A stretch of DNA of 64,000 bases from Linnemannia hyalina (Eukaryota > Mortierellomycota > Mortierellomycetes > Mortierellales > Mortierellaceae): NCBI GenBank assembly GCA_019671135.1, contig JAHRHY010000002.1, positions 682,001-746,000 on the forward strand, in the 5' to 3' direction. A program made the translations under genes and the position numbers. Each line of letters opens with the position of its first letter. Position 1 is the first letter of the stretch. This document shows positions 13,062-23,568 of the stretch, piece by piece. The notes under the pieces were generated by a model, which saw only the letters and a list, made by a program, of their open reading frames with translations, was not told where the DNA came from and did not search any database.

Positions 13062-16000
13062 TTAGGCTGGCGTCGCCGAAGCATTAGCCACAATAGGCGA
13101 ATTGGGCGTGGGGGTCAGGGTGCGGATCGACAATGCAGGCGATGCGATAAACCCGTCCAGAGCGGACCGGGGCTCCTGAAGTGCCATCAGCTTCTCCACT
13201 TCTATTAAATACAATGGAACAGTGGCGATGAGTACGTGCAATGCAGAGCCGACGTTATTCTTTCAACCACAATGAATGGAAGTTAACTTACTGGTGATGA
13301 GATGCTTGCCGTAGGTGTATTTCTTCAGGGACTGCAGGTGAGGCTTGATCTTGGCAACGAGGACATCACGTTGCTCGCCGTCAACAACATCCAGCATCTT
13401 TTGGACGACATAGTTGGCAAACTGGTCCTTCATCATCAACACCAAGGGAGAGGTTCCGTCAGGCTTGGTGATAATGACTTCCTCAATCAGCTTCTGACGA
13501 TCCGAAGGAGATCCGTAGGCAACGCACTTCTCGACTACGTTGCTGGCAAACTTGTGTTTGCTCAGCTGGAGGACCTGACCCATGACTTTGGACACAACAA
13601 GCGACTTTTCCGTGGGGTTTCCGCGCTCGAGAATGTGTTGGATCACATAGTTTCCGTACTGGTCCTGAACCAAGTTGGGAATGTATCTGTGGAGCTCATC
13701 CATCAAAGGCTATTTGAGGAAAATGAAAAAAAAACAAGTTGTGAGATATCGTTCCTTGATGTTAGGACATAAGCGCATAGTAAAACTGAAAGGGCTTATC
13801 ACGTACAGTCTTGGTGTCGGCGCAGTGCTCAAACATGCGCTGGATGACACGACATCCATATGGATGGGTAGCCAAAGTATAAACCTGGCCAGTAAAGGCG
13901 TTCATGATGAACTGGATGTGCTCGGCAGGGACGCACTCGATGGCTTTCTGAATCACGTGGTTTCCGTTCTGGTCCTTGACGCACTTCAGAACATGGCCCT
14001 CCAACTCTTTGACCAAGACCGCCTGCTGGTCGCTCAACACATGCTCGAGACCCTTCTGGACAACACGGCATCCGTACATCTGGAGAGCCAAAGAAAGAAT
14101 GTGGCCGTCCATCTGCTTGGCGAGAACGCTCTTGTGCTCCTGGGCGCCGTGTTCAAAGAATTTTTGGATAACATAGTTACCAAAGACATCGGTCATCAGC
14201 TGCAGAGCATGGGGCAAAATCTCATCAAAGACCATAGCTTTCTCCTCCTCTGTAGCCGTCTCAAGCTTTTGCTGAATGAATCGAGATCCATGTTGGTCTC
14301 CGCTGAACTCGACCACGCTTCCTGCAATGTCCTAATTGGGTCCATTTGATAAACCGTGGATCAGTAACATGGCTCTTCCATTAGAATGTCAGTGTATTTT
14401 TGAAAAGTGTGGTTAAGTTGACGAATATTACCTTGAGTTCGTATTTCTTGTTGCTCTTGTTGCTTCTGAACTCTTCGAGCAAGGGGCTGCGGAGACCATG
14501 ACCGGGGTCGTTCTCGCTGTCCTTGGTATCGTCGCCTTGGTGGCTCCTTGACGACACGCCAGGTCCACCGTTGTTGTGATCGGAATCGGTACCAGACTTG
14601 GCATGATCGCCCCCATTCTTGTGCTGCGAGGCATGATGATGCTTAGGAGAGGACACCTGAGAGTGCTGGTTGTGATTGTTATTGTTTTTGGAGCGTGTTC
14701 TCGTCTGTTTGTGACCGTGAGAATGAGGCTGCTGACCGTGTTGATGCTGTTGTTGTTGTTGCTGTTGTTGGTGCTGGTGCTGGTGTTGATGTTGCTGTTG
14801 TAACTGCTGCTGTTGCTGCTGTCTCATCAACATGAGCTGCTGTTGCTGCATAAGAATTTGCTGTGACTGAAGACGGAGCTTCTTCTCCGCGGCAGCATGG
14901 ATGGCTCTGGCGGCAGCAGTTGCACGCGCGTCGGCATGATTCAACTCTGACGCTCTTAGACCGTTTCCAGGATAATCCATTGCAGAGGGCGACCCCAATG
15001 AATCCATGGAAACCCCGTTGGGCGAGTAGAAACCATGCTGTTGTTGCTGTTGATGCAATTGCAACAATTGCGCCTTGCGGTACTCAGGCGACAAGCTTGG
15101 AGCCGGATGATGCATCCTGCGTGGATCATAGGCCAAATCATTGGCACGGAATCCCAAAGATGCCTCGTCGTGTCCTGCAAGCATCGAATGAAGATCTAGG
15201 AATTGTAGAGGCACACATTTGTGAGTCAATTGCTGTAACTGAAGACCATTGAATTTGGTACCCTTTACATATGTATGGCGTGGAAAAGTACCTTTTTGGG
15301 AAGCAGTCAGAAGATCACGGCTGGATGAAGTGTCCTGCAAACCAGATGAAGGCAAGTAGTCATATCCGAATTGAGTGTTCGTCATACGGGGATCCTTGAG
15401 CACGTTCTGGCTGTCAAAGTAAGGCGAGTAGGCTGTAACAGGTGTATGAGATCCATGGAGAGGGTGGTGTAACTGCTGGAACTGCTGCTGCTGCTGACGT
15501 TGCTGCTGAAGCTGGATCTGCTGCAATTTCAGTTGCTGTTGGTTCAGGTGGAACTGCTGCCTCCTCAAATTTGCCTGTTGAAGCGCCAAGTCGTCATCCT
15601 ATCAAAAGTGGGTGGGCGTAAAAAATGAGAGCATTGAAGGATGAGCGACTAAAAACAAAGCAACAAAAGTAGCGTACATAGAAAGCAGCAAAAGCAAAAA
15701 AAAAAAAAAGGGTGACATACGGAGTTTCCGAGCTGCAAGTGGCGCATGCCAAAATCCATGTCTGACTGGGCTGCATCGAAAGCACTATCGGCAGAGAATC
15801 CTGGGGGGTTTCGGCTGTGTGGGAAACCTGGCCCAGAGATGGGTGGCGTGGAGGAGGACCTCTGAGGAGGCGCAAATTTGGTTTGGAACAAGGGCGAGCG
15901 GGCATTGACCGCGGTGGGAATTCTTTCGTCCTCCCCAGCATCGAGCGCAGCGTTAAGGACAGATTTCAACTGAGAAGATCTGTCGTCCATATCATCCGAC

Positions 16001-17470
16001 GCCAGTCCATAATCCAAATCGTTTTGCGAGCCTACAGGAGCGGACCGCAGAGGCTCGTCTATGCCGAGAGACTCGGAAATGTCATGTCGAAGAGTTGAAG
16101 GGGTCGACAAGGGTGAACGAATGTTTTGGCTGGGCGTCAACGACTGATAGAGAGGGCTGCTGTGGGCTTGATGTGGCTGTGAATGCGATGGCAGGTTGAA
16201 AAGAGGGGAAGGTGACCGAGGAAAGTCCTGCGAAGGCGAGGAAACCGATGGAGCCCAGATATGGCTAAGATGATCAGAATGGCTCCCAAACATGGGCGAG
16301 GCAGGCATGGAAGAAGTGTTCCGCTGCAAGTTGCTACTGCTGTTGTTGTTGCTGCTACTTTCGCCGCCAAGTCCTTTGAGCTGGGCAAGTCTGGGCGATT
16401 GGGTCTCCGACCTGGATATTTCCGGCGACTGCATCTCTTGGCGCCAAAGAAAGGCGGGGTCGGCTGTTGATGTCATTGAACCCAGGTAATCCGTCGATCC
16501 TATATGACAGGAGAAGTTGGTCAGTCCAGGCACTAATGTTGTCAACGAGGTGAAGTCCCCGAAAGGTATAGGAAATGATTACAAGGGGGGAGGAAGTGGG
16601 CACGGTCCCTCGGTTGTTTTCCCTTGTAATAAACTCTTTGACATGCAGAAACTGGCCGCAAGGAGGCAAGGCAGGAGAAGAGAGCATGATGTGTTGTCCC
16701 TCCAGACACTGTCAATTGCTCTCTTCAGTCGCGATAATGAGGCACAAAAGTGAAAAGCAGAAATAGCGACGTCGACTCTTACCAGCTGCAGTAGTGCTCA
16801 AGTTCTTTCCAGCATCGTCTGATCCGCCTGCTTGTCCTGAGATAGAGGTGGTCGACGACCACAATTGCCACGATGGTCCAGGTGAGTAGACTGACGACGA
16901 CGACTGTGGCTGTAGCAGTGCAGAACGAGAATCCTGGCGCGGCGACGTCATAAAAGCTGCGCCGTGATTGTTGACGGTAGTGCTGCTGTTGTTGTCGTTG
17001 TAGTTGTTGTTGTTGTTGGCACCGAGGTAGTCTGTGGACTCGGAGCGTGTGAGATCTGCGGGCGACAAGGGCGAGTCGTATCCTGGACCAAAGTTGCTGA
17101 ATCGAGACGAGTTGGTCTGGTGGTGCTGGTTAGGAGGCGCGGAGCTGGAACGTGAGATATCCAGACCCGTACTGTAGTTGAAGCCATCAAAGTCTCCGAA
17201 CTTGCCTCGCAGCAAACTAGCCAACTGCTATTGATCGTTTCGTTTGTAAAAGATGATGTCAGATCATCTTGTTGAATCATAAAGGCTGTTCCTGACAGGA
17301 GCTGTTGCGTAGTATTCGTTTTGGTTGTGAGTGCGTAGTATTATTATTACCTGTCCATGCTGGTTGTTGGTGATGGCGGGTTGGTAGATGTCGGCGTTGT
17401 TGGCGCCGCCTCCGCCTGAGCCGTTGGCGGTGGTTGAGCCTATAGGCGCGCTGTAGAAGTGATCATCCAT
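13062..17470 (-). CDS. Pumilio/PUF-family RNA-binding protein (1197 aa, 7 exons)
   Basis: PUF proteins bind UGUA-containing 3' UTR elements and repress or destabilise mRNAs in the cytoplasm. Exons: 17351..17470, 16783..17227, 15721..16499, 14432..15598, 13807..14331, 13292..13709, 13062..13201; all junctions are GT-AG and phases close exactly. Residues 1 to about 815 are low complexity: Ser/Pro- and Asn-rich, then long Gln and His-Gln runs. From residue ~838 ([20 protein letters not shown]) eight PUF repeats follow. Their base-contact pentamers read SRFIQ, NYVIQ, CRVVQ, NHVIQ, CRVIQ, NYVIQ, SNVVE, NYVVQ, the same key residues as animal Pumilio, predicting the UGUANAUA target. Start chosen at 17470 because upstream sequence is a pure pyrimidine leader. 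The C-terminal tail after repeat 8 is about 35 residues with TLTPTPNSP. Identification as a classical Pumilio (Puf3-like) is secure. Confidence 0.95.
14740..14850 (-). repeat. CAG/CAA/CAC trinucleotide tracts encoding poly-Gln/His in Pumilio
   Basis: On the coding strand this is a mixed CAG, CAA, CAC array coding for Gln runs broken by His. A second Gln-rich tract is at about 15460-15570. Such tracts are prone to length change. Confidence 0.8.
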
Positions 17471-18710
17471 GATTGAGCTGGCTGGGTTCTCCCTTTTTGG
17501 TGGCAAGTCCAGATGAGTAATAACGGTTATTGCCAAGGGAGGAGGTAAAGCGCTGAAATGCTCAAGAGCTTCGAGGGTGTCAGCAAGTTGGGATAGAAGA
17601 AAGGACGAAGGAAAGGAGCAAGAAAGAGAACAAGTCCAAAGACGTGAGGGGTTCAAGGAGGCGAGGAGAAGAAAAAGGGAAAAGGACGCAAGAAGTAGAG
17701 AGAAAAAGAAGAAAAAAGAAAACAACAAACAAGTGGAAAGGGAGAAGAAGAGGGAAAGACTCTTCAGGCCTTGGGTTGAGTGTCCGAAGAAAGGACGACG
17801 CAGTGACGAGAAGAGTGGAGAGAGGGAGAGAAAAGACGTCGGTCTTTTTTTCTTTTGTCTGTCTGTGTCTTTTTCTGCCTTGTTCCAGTGGGTGGGTGAG
17901 GTGTGTTTGTGTGTGTCCTGTGCACCTGGACGGAGGGGACAGAGCGAGTGTATTTGGTACACTGAAGGATCGGTGGGGGTGGATACGTGGGACACGACGG
18001 AGGCGCAGAGGAGCAATTGAGCAAACGAACAAACGAGAGGCAAGGGTGATATGGAAGAAGAAGGAGGAGGAGGAGAGGTGGGTGAAAGGGAGGGTGAAGG
18101 GAAGGGTGATGAGAGGGAGGACGAAGTATGGATCCGACCAGAACAGCAAAAAAAAAGGATCGGATGGTGATGGGGACTGGAAAAAAGGAGAAGACACAGA
18201 AGTGAAAAGGAAGAAAACAGGAAAGAAAAAAAAAAAAAACGGCCTTTTAAAAATAGTAAGGAGGGCGATGACAGAATGCTGGTCTGCATTCAGAGTGACA
18301 AGCAAACAGAAAGAGAGAACGACGGATTTCACAGCGGAGACCTTTTAGCGTATAGTATTGCCACTTCCCTGTTCTTCACTGTTCTATCGCGCTGACTCAT
18401 CAAGGTGAATAAAAACATCAAACTGGGTTCCCCAGGCCCCAGTTCTCAGGTTCCAGGACGCAGGTACAAGATGCCCTTGTATCACATCAGAAACAACCTA
18501 ACCAAGAGTCGTGTTCCCACCGTTCCCACCGCGCGTTTTTCCAAAAAAAAAAAAATGCCGGGTGACGTCACCTGCTGGAACGACGCGTTGTCGTTCCAAA
18601 CCACGCCCTGCACCTTTCTTCTTTAGTAACCTCGAACAACCCACCAACACCAACACTTAACACTTAACATACCAAACCAACAGAAGCACATACACACCAA
18701 ACTGCACATA
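17471..18710. other. divergent intergenic region between Pumilio (-) and Rpn13 (+)
   Basis: 1.24 kb, no gene. From about 17570 to 18240 the plus strand is almost entirely purine (GGAAAGGGAGAAG type), so the Pumilio transcript would have a very CT-rich leader or promoter. A12 tracts sit near 18227 and 18542. The last 110 bp before the Rpn13 start are rich in CAACAC/CCAA, typical of a fungal 5' UTR. Confidence 0.55.
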
Positions 18711-19380
18711 ATGTCATCCAAGATTCTTCTTCAGTTCAAAGCAGGACGATGCTTCAGGGACGGAGCCACCAACACAGTCAAGCCAGATGCCACCAAAGGG
18801 TACTTCAATGCTCCCTTTATGCCTCTTCTACCTTGCAGACAGCGTTCCTCGTGGTCATGTGGAAACCACCTTTAGAGCAACACCTGTTTACACATATGAG
18901 CTCTTCACTTTCTTTCGTTGATAGGTTGGTCTATATGGAGGAGGAGGACGGCCTGTTGCACTTTTTCTGGAAGAACAGGACAACAAACTCAGTTGAGGAC
19001 GTACGTTCAACCTATCTCGCCTACTCACCTTACCATGGAGCCAAAGGAACCACACAAACGCACGCATATGGCTGACACGACACTATCAAAGACAATCAAA
19101 GACATTGGCTGACTCGAACACCTTTTCTTTTATTGTCCCACCCTTTGACGCAAAATAGGATCTGATCTTGTTCCCAGGAGACGCAGAACTGCTGAAGGTC
19201 GACGAGTGCACAACAGGAAGAGTCCTCGTCCTCAAGTTCAAATCATCTTCACAAAAGCTCTTCTTCTGGCTTCAGGAGTCCAACTCCGACCGGGATCAGA
19301 TCGTCTTGCAACAGGCAAACACCCTCATCAACCAGGGCAGCGATGGCGGTTTCGGAGATGACGATGTCAACATGGAGTAA
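18711..19380 (+). CDS. rpn13: proteasome ubiquitin receptor Rpn13/ADRM1, short form (128 aa)
   Basis: Rpn13 sits at the tip of the 19S proteasome base and captures ubiquitin chains through its PRU (pleckstrin-like receptor for ubiquitin) domain. Exons: 18711..18799, 18925..19000, 19159..19380; donors GTACTT and GTACGT, acceptors ATAG; 129 codons including stop. Matching the family: LLQFKAGRC at the start, VKPDATKGLVYM across splice 1, DGLLHFFWKNR, VEDDLILFPGDAE across splice 2, and the signature GRVLVLKFKSSSQKLFFWLQE. The protein ends soon after the PRU helix, with an acidic GDDDVNME tail. The C-terminal DEUBAD domain that recruits UCH37 in animals is missing, as in budding yeast Rpn13. The preferred ATG has a good context (CATAATG) and precedes the conserved strand. 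Confidence 0.92.
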
Positions 19381-19869
19381 GATTGGAATATTGCCTTGTT
19401 GCACTCACTCACGGCATTCGCACCACCATCGCCACCACCTGTACAGAACCAACATCCAAGCCATTAAAAGATGACAAAAATAACCGTCTGTCAGATTGAT
19501 CTATGTCAAATTATGGTGCGAGTGTTCTTTGTGCAGACTTTTGCTATTGACCGGGATGCATCAATTACATCTTTTCTATTGCAATTGGGAATTTTCAGCG
19601 ACCTGAGGTACATGAACAAGGACGATGACAATCATTGGACAAGGAGAACGAAGCAAGATTGATAAAAGCTATCGAACAAGGATGGCGAAACTCCTCGAAC
19701 AGATCTTATGGAAGCCTTCGGACAGCAATAATGAAAGCCATTGAGGACCGAAAAAAAGTTGGCGAACAAGGCACAACTGCAAATGAGGAAAAGGTACCAG
19801 CAAAACAGTTGGCATCGGCATATAATTTTTCATCAGGCATGATACGGAGAAGTGGTTCATTTTAGTTGT
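19381..19869. other. convergent intergenic region (Rpn13 3' side / CorA 3' side)
   Basis: 489 bp between two converging stop codons. It contains a 76-codon open frame (19635..19865, +) that I do not support. Probably just 3' UTRs. Confidence 0.5.
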
Positions 19870-22522
19870 CTAAATGAGGCCATAATGCTTGCCAAAGATG
19901 ATGGCAAGAACGCTATAGATACCCATGACTCCAATGAGACACCAGAACCATGTCAACGGCTCGCCATCCATGTCAGGTTGCCCCGGTACGTGGACGTTCA
20001 TTCTGTCGTTCAAAAAAAGAAAAAGAAAAAGAAAAAGAAAGGCAAAAGTAGGTCAGTGAACTACGCATTTAGCCTTTTCATAAATTCTTTGCTACCAAAA
20101 ATCAAACAAGAAACACTCACCCCCAGAGACCGGCGATAAAGGTCATAGGCACAATCAAACTGGCAAAGAACGTCAAGGTCCCGACAACATTGTTGGTCTT
20201 GTTGGAGAGCTGGTTGATTTCGAGCGAGATCTGAGCGAGGTAGTTGGAATGAGATCGGCCCAGCACCTTTTCGTAGCTGTTGAGAGACTGCAGCATCGTC
20301 AGGACGTGGTCCAGAATATCGCCCAGGTACAGCATGATCTCTGTTTCACGGTAGTTTTGAAGTAAGTACTGTGGCTGCTGATGCTGCGACATGTTGTCTG
20401 GTTGAACTGGAGCTGCTGCTCCGGGAGCATTTCCTGCAGGGGTGGCTCTTCCACTGGCTCCTGGTCCAGTTCCTGCTGTGACTCCTGCTCCTGGTTGCGC
20501 GGCGGCCGGTACTCCTGCTCCAACGGCACCAATGACAGGATCTCTTGCTGGCTCGCGTGGGCCAGCATATCCCCAAGCACCTCCTGCAGACATCATATAC
20601 CGTTCGTCGAACCGCTTCATCAGTCCACGAATGACATCGGCCTTGTTCATCAAGAGTCGAGAGATGGCCATGACGTTCTTTCGACAGGATCCAATTCGCC
20701 TCAACATATCCGTTGTCTCGTTCTCCCGAAGCAAGAGAACCAGATCATCGATTGAGTCAACTTCATATTCGATTGTCTGGATCGGAGACGCAAAGCTGTC
20801 GGTGATGTCGTCCAGGAGCGCATAGTTGATCCAATCTGGAGTCAAAGTGATGTGCGAATGGAATTGCTCGAGTCGGCGGAGTACATTCAGATGGTGCGTC
20901 GTAGGTAAAAAGTGAAACTATCGGAAATCAACAAAGAACCTCATCGAGTTGGAGGACATGTAGACGAAACGTGCCAATCGACAAACACTGAACAACAGCA
21001 AATACCCTTACGGTGATGATGCCCTCCCGCAGGACGACAGAGTACATTGAGGCAGGCTGGAGATAGGATACCGAGTTGTAGTCCTGGTCAAATGTCCGGA
21101 AGCAGACAAAGTAGTAGTTACGGAAGACTTCGTACTTTTCCCGCACTTCCTCGGTTGAGATGTCCTCGATAGTCAGCGGGTGAATATGAAAGTGCTATCG
21201 ACACAAAGAAGATCCGATCAATTTCAAGTCAGCATGCCAATGCCAATGTGCATTCAGAATGAGGGGTAAGCGGAAGAGCGGCACATAAAATAATATTCCT
21301 GTTTACCTTGGATAAGATCTGCATGTCGAAATCACTCGGGTCAAGGATATCGATCCAGAAGCAGCCATCCTTGAGCAGATCCGAAAATACTCTGGGTCCT
21401 TCCGTCCCAACACCCCCTCCTTCTAACGACGCCTTGCTGAGAATCTGTGGCAGCGATGGCGCCTCGATAAATCCTGCTGTCCTCGAGTAGAATGTATACC
21501 GAACCTGTTCTGGCAATGGTGGCTAGTTAAGTTGAGTTGGTCCGAGCACAACAAAGAAAAACAAAAGGGTAAGCTTCCTGCGGTCGTGTGACGCCTTCCT
21601 TGTTGGGTTTGTTGCTTTGGTTGCACAACCCGGATCTCCAATAGGGATTGTCTTTGTTGTTGGTCAATGTTCTTACTCTTGGAGATCGCTCGCTGTAATA
21701 ACTCGATTTTCGGGCAGACCTTCTCCGGAAGGCACTACCAAAGCCTCCTGATGATGATCCTGACGATACTGCCCTGTCAAGTCCCCCTGAGCTCTTCTCC
21801 ATGACAGGACTCTGTGTTTGGTCCTTGTCGTCAAGGAGAACAGGCTGTGGTTCATGATATCCACTCTCAATCAGTCCAGCCTCGTTCACACTGGCGTCCA
21901 GTCCATCGTAGTCGATATTCATGACATTGACCGGCCCCATTGGGTCCTGGTCATGCCCATGGTGGACACGATGATTTCCAATGTGAGGATGAGCTTGTGT
22001 AGAAGGTGCTGCTGAAGCACGATAGCTAGCTGGGAAGGCTGAGTAATCGCTCCTGCTTGTAGAATTGTAAGGTATTGAGGATTGCTGATGACCAGGGAGG
22101 ACTTCGGACTGGAGTGTGGGTGAGTAGCCATTGCTGACGCCTGTTGTAGAGTGGCTGTTGTTGCAGGTGAATGTGTACAAGTCAGGGTCGTCTGGGGTGG
22201 CAAAAGTAAGTGATGGCTGGTGGACAAAAGGGAGAGGTCCCGAAGGAGTCTCCTGCTCCTGCAGCAATTCGCTGTTGTTGTGCTCTTGCTGTTGCTGTTG
22301 CTGCTGTTGTGGGTGAGGAAGAATGGTAGAATTAGTTTGTTCACTGCTAGCGCTAGTGTTGCTGCAACCAGTTGACGTTACGTGGCTTGCTGTAAGTGTA
22401 GTTGCTGTAAGTGTAGTTGTTGTAGGTGATGTTGGAGTGGCGGGCACGGGGTGGTCACTGACAGCGATGACGATGTCAGTGTCGGCGTGGATGCCAGTGA
22501 TGTCGTTCTGTTGCCGACTCAT
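19870..22522 (-). CDS. CorA/Alr/Mnr2-type magnesium transporter (about 752 aa, 5 exons)
   Basis: CorA-family channels conduct Mg2+ into the cytosol as pentamers. Exons: about 21593..22522, 21307..21522, 21012..21194, 20121..20917, 19870..20002. Key features: residues 1 to about 310 are a disordered Ser/Thr/Gln-rich N-terminus; a cytosolic domain follows with FWIDILDPSDFDMQIL and the hallmark HPLTIEDI directly after a splice site; the last exon supplies MNVHVPG, so the canonical GMN selectivity motif (near residue 709) is split by an intron in its Gly codon. Two C-terminal membrane segments: FASLIVPMTFIAGLWG before GMN and WFWCLIGVMGIYSVLAIIF after it. An Ala/Pro/Gly-rich insert (GAGVTAGTGPGASG) interrupts the long helix region. 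The first intron's donor is uncertain: the only in-phase GT is GTCACA at 21592; all other junctions are standard. Alr and Mnr2 differ in location (plasma membrane, vacuole); sequence alone does not decide. Confidence 0.9.
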
Positions 22523-23568
22523 CTGTGAATTGATTAAGGTGAATGAGTGGAGGAAAGTCGGGAGAGAAGGGGTGTAGTGGGAAAGGAGAAGAAATGAAAA
22601 CCAGACAGCCGGCGGAGGGGAGAAGTATTATTAGTGGCAAACAAAGGAAGAAAAATGAAACGAAGAAAAGAGAGATCTCTGAGGGAGATCCCTCTTTGAT
22701 CACTGATCAAGTAGATATATGTCTCTGAAAGACCAATTGGCCTTTTTAACTGATGACGATGGTCAAGAAGGGGATGGGGCAGCAGCAAGTAGCAAGTAGC
22801 CTTGCGTCCCCCTTCTCCCCTCGCCGTCTTTTCATTTCAATCGACAATGTCCTTTTTGTGGGCGAAGAAGGCTGGCTGAGACTGACGACGATGGCCATAT
22901 TTTTTTCTTCTTTTTCCTTGCAGTCTCGCAATTATTTGTCTGTGTCACAACTGCATGTCTGACCATGGGAATGTCACTCGTCACAAAAAAGGGCACAGAA
23001 CCACGTTTTTTTACCTTTCCACACCCTTTTTTCAAGTAATATCGACAATCGGCCCCAAACCATTGCCATAACCCACTCAGTCTTGCTCTCTCTTCCTCCT
23101 CACTCTGTTTTATTCACCTCCCCTCTCCTCCTTTCCCATCGCAATTTCTGTCATTCTTTCTCTCTTTCTTTCTTTCTCTCTTTCTTTCTTTCTCTCTCTC
23201 TCTCTCTCTCTTTTACCCAACCCATCTCTCCTTGCGAAAAAAATCAGACAAGAAAAGAATCCTTCTCGCGTCCAGGCTATTGTTACCTTATTCTTTTGTT
23301 CCCTCTCCTCCCTTCTTTCCACCCTACCCTTGCCTCTCCCGACTGCATCCCTTCCTTCTCTCTCTTTCTTTCGTTCTCGCTCTTGTACTTCCCAATTTTT
23401 CCTTCTTAATTGTTTCCTCCCCTCCGAACTCCAGGCCCTTCCCTTCACTTCACTTCACTTCCACACATATATACATACATCAACAACCATCTCTTATCAC
23501 ACCTCCCTCTTGAGTCCAATCCACCTCAACATCAACCCTCAACCCTCAACTTGCAACGATCCTTCAAA
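22523..23568. other. divergent intergenic region between the CorA and RING genes
   Basis: 1.05 kb without a gene. 22540-22720 is purine-rich on the plus strand; 23080-23460 is pyrimidine-rich and contains a CT/CTTT microsatellite. Both are the CT-rich coding-strand leaders of the flanking genes. Confidence 0.55.
23155..23214. repeat. (CTTT)n/(CT)n microsatellite
   Basis: A 60-bp uninterrupted pyrimidine array of CTTT and CT units upstream of the RING gene. Confidence 0.9.

Noticed and set aside
17264..18289. Long minus-strand frame extending Pumilio exon 1 upstream
   Set aside because: Upstream of the Met at 17470 it is Ser/Phe/Leu/Pro low complexity from a CT-rich leader; the downstream Met gives the sensible N-terminus.
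19635..19865. 76-codon frame between Rpn13 and CorA
   Set aside because: Considered as an Rpn13 C-terminal exon (DEUBAD) but it shows no similarity and lies after a clear stop.
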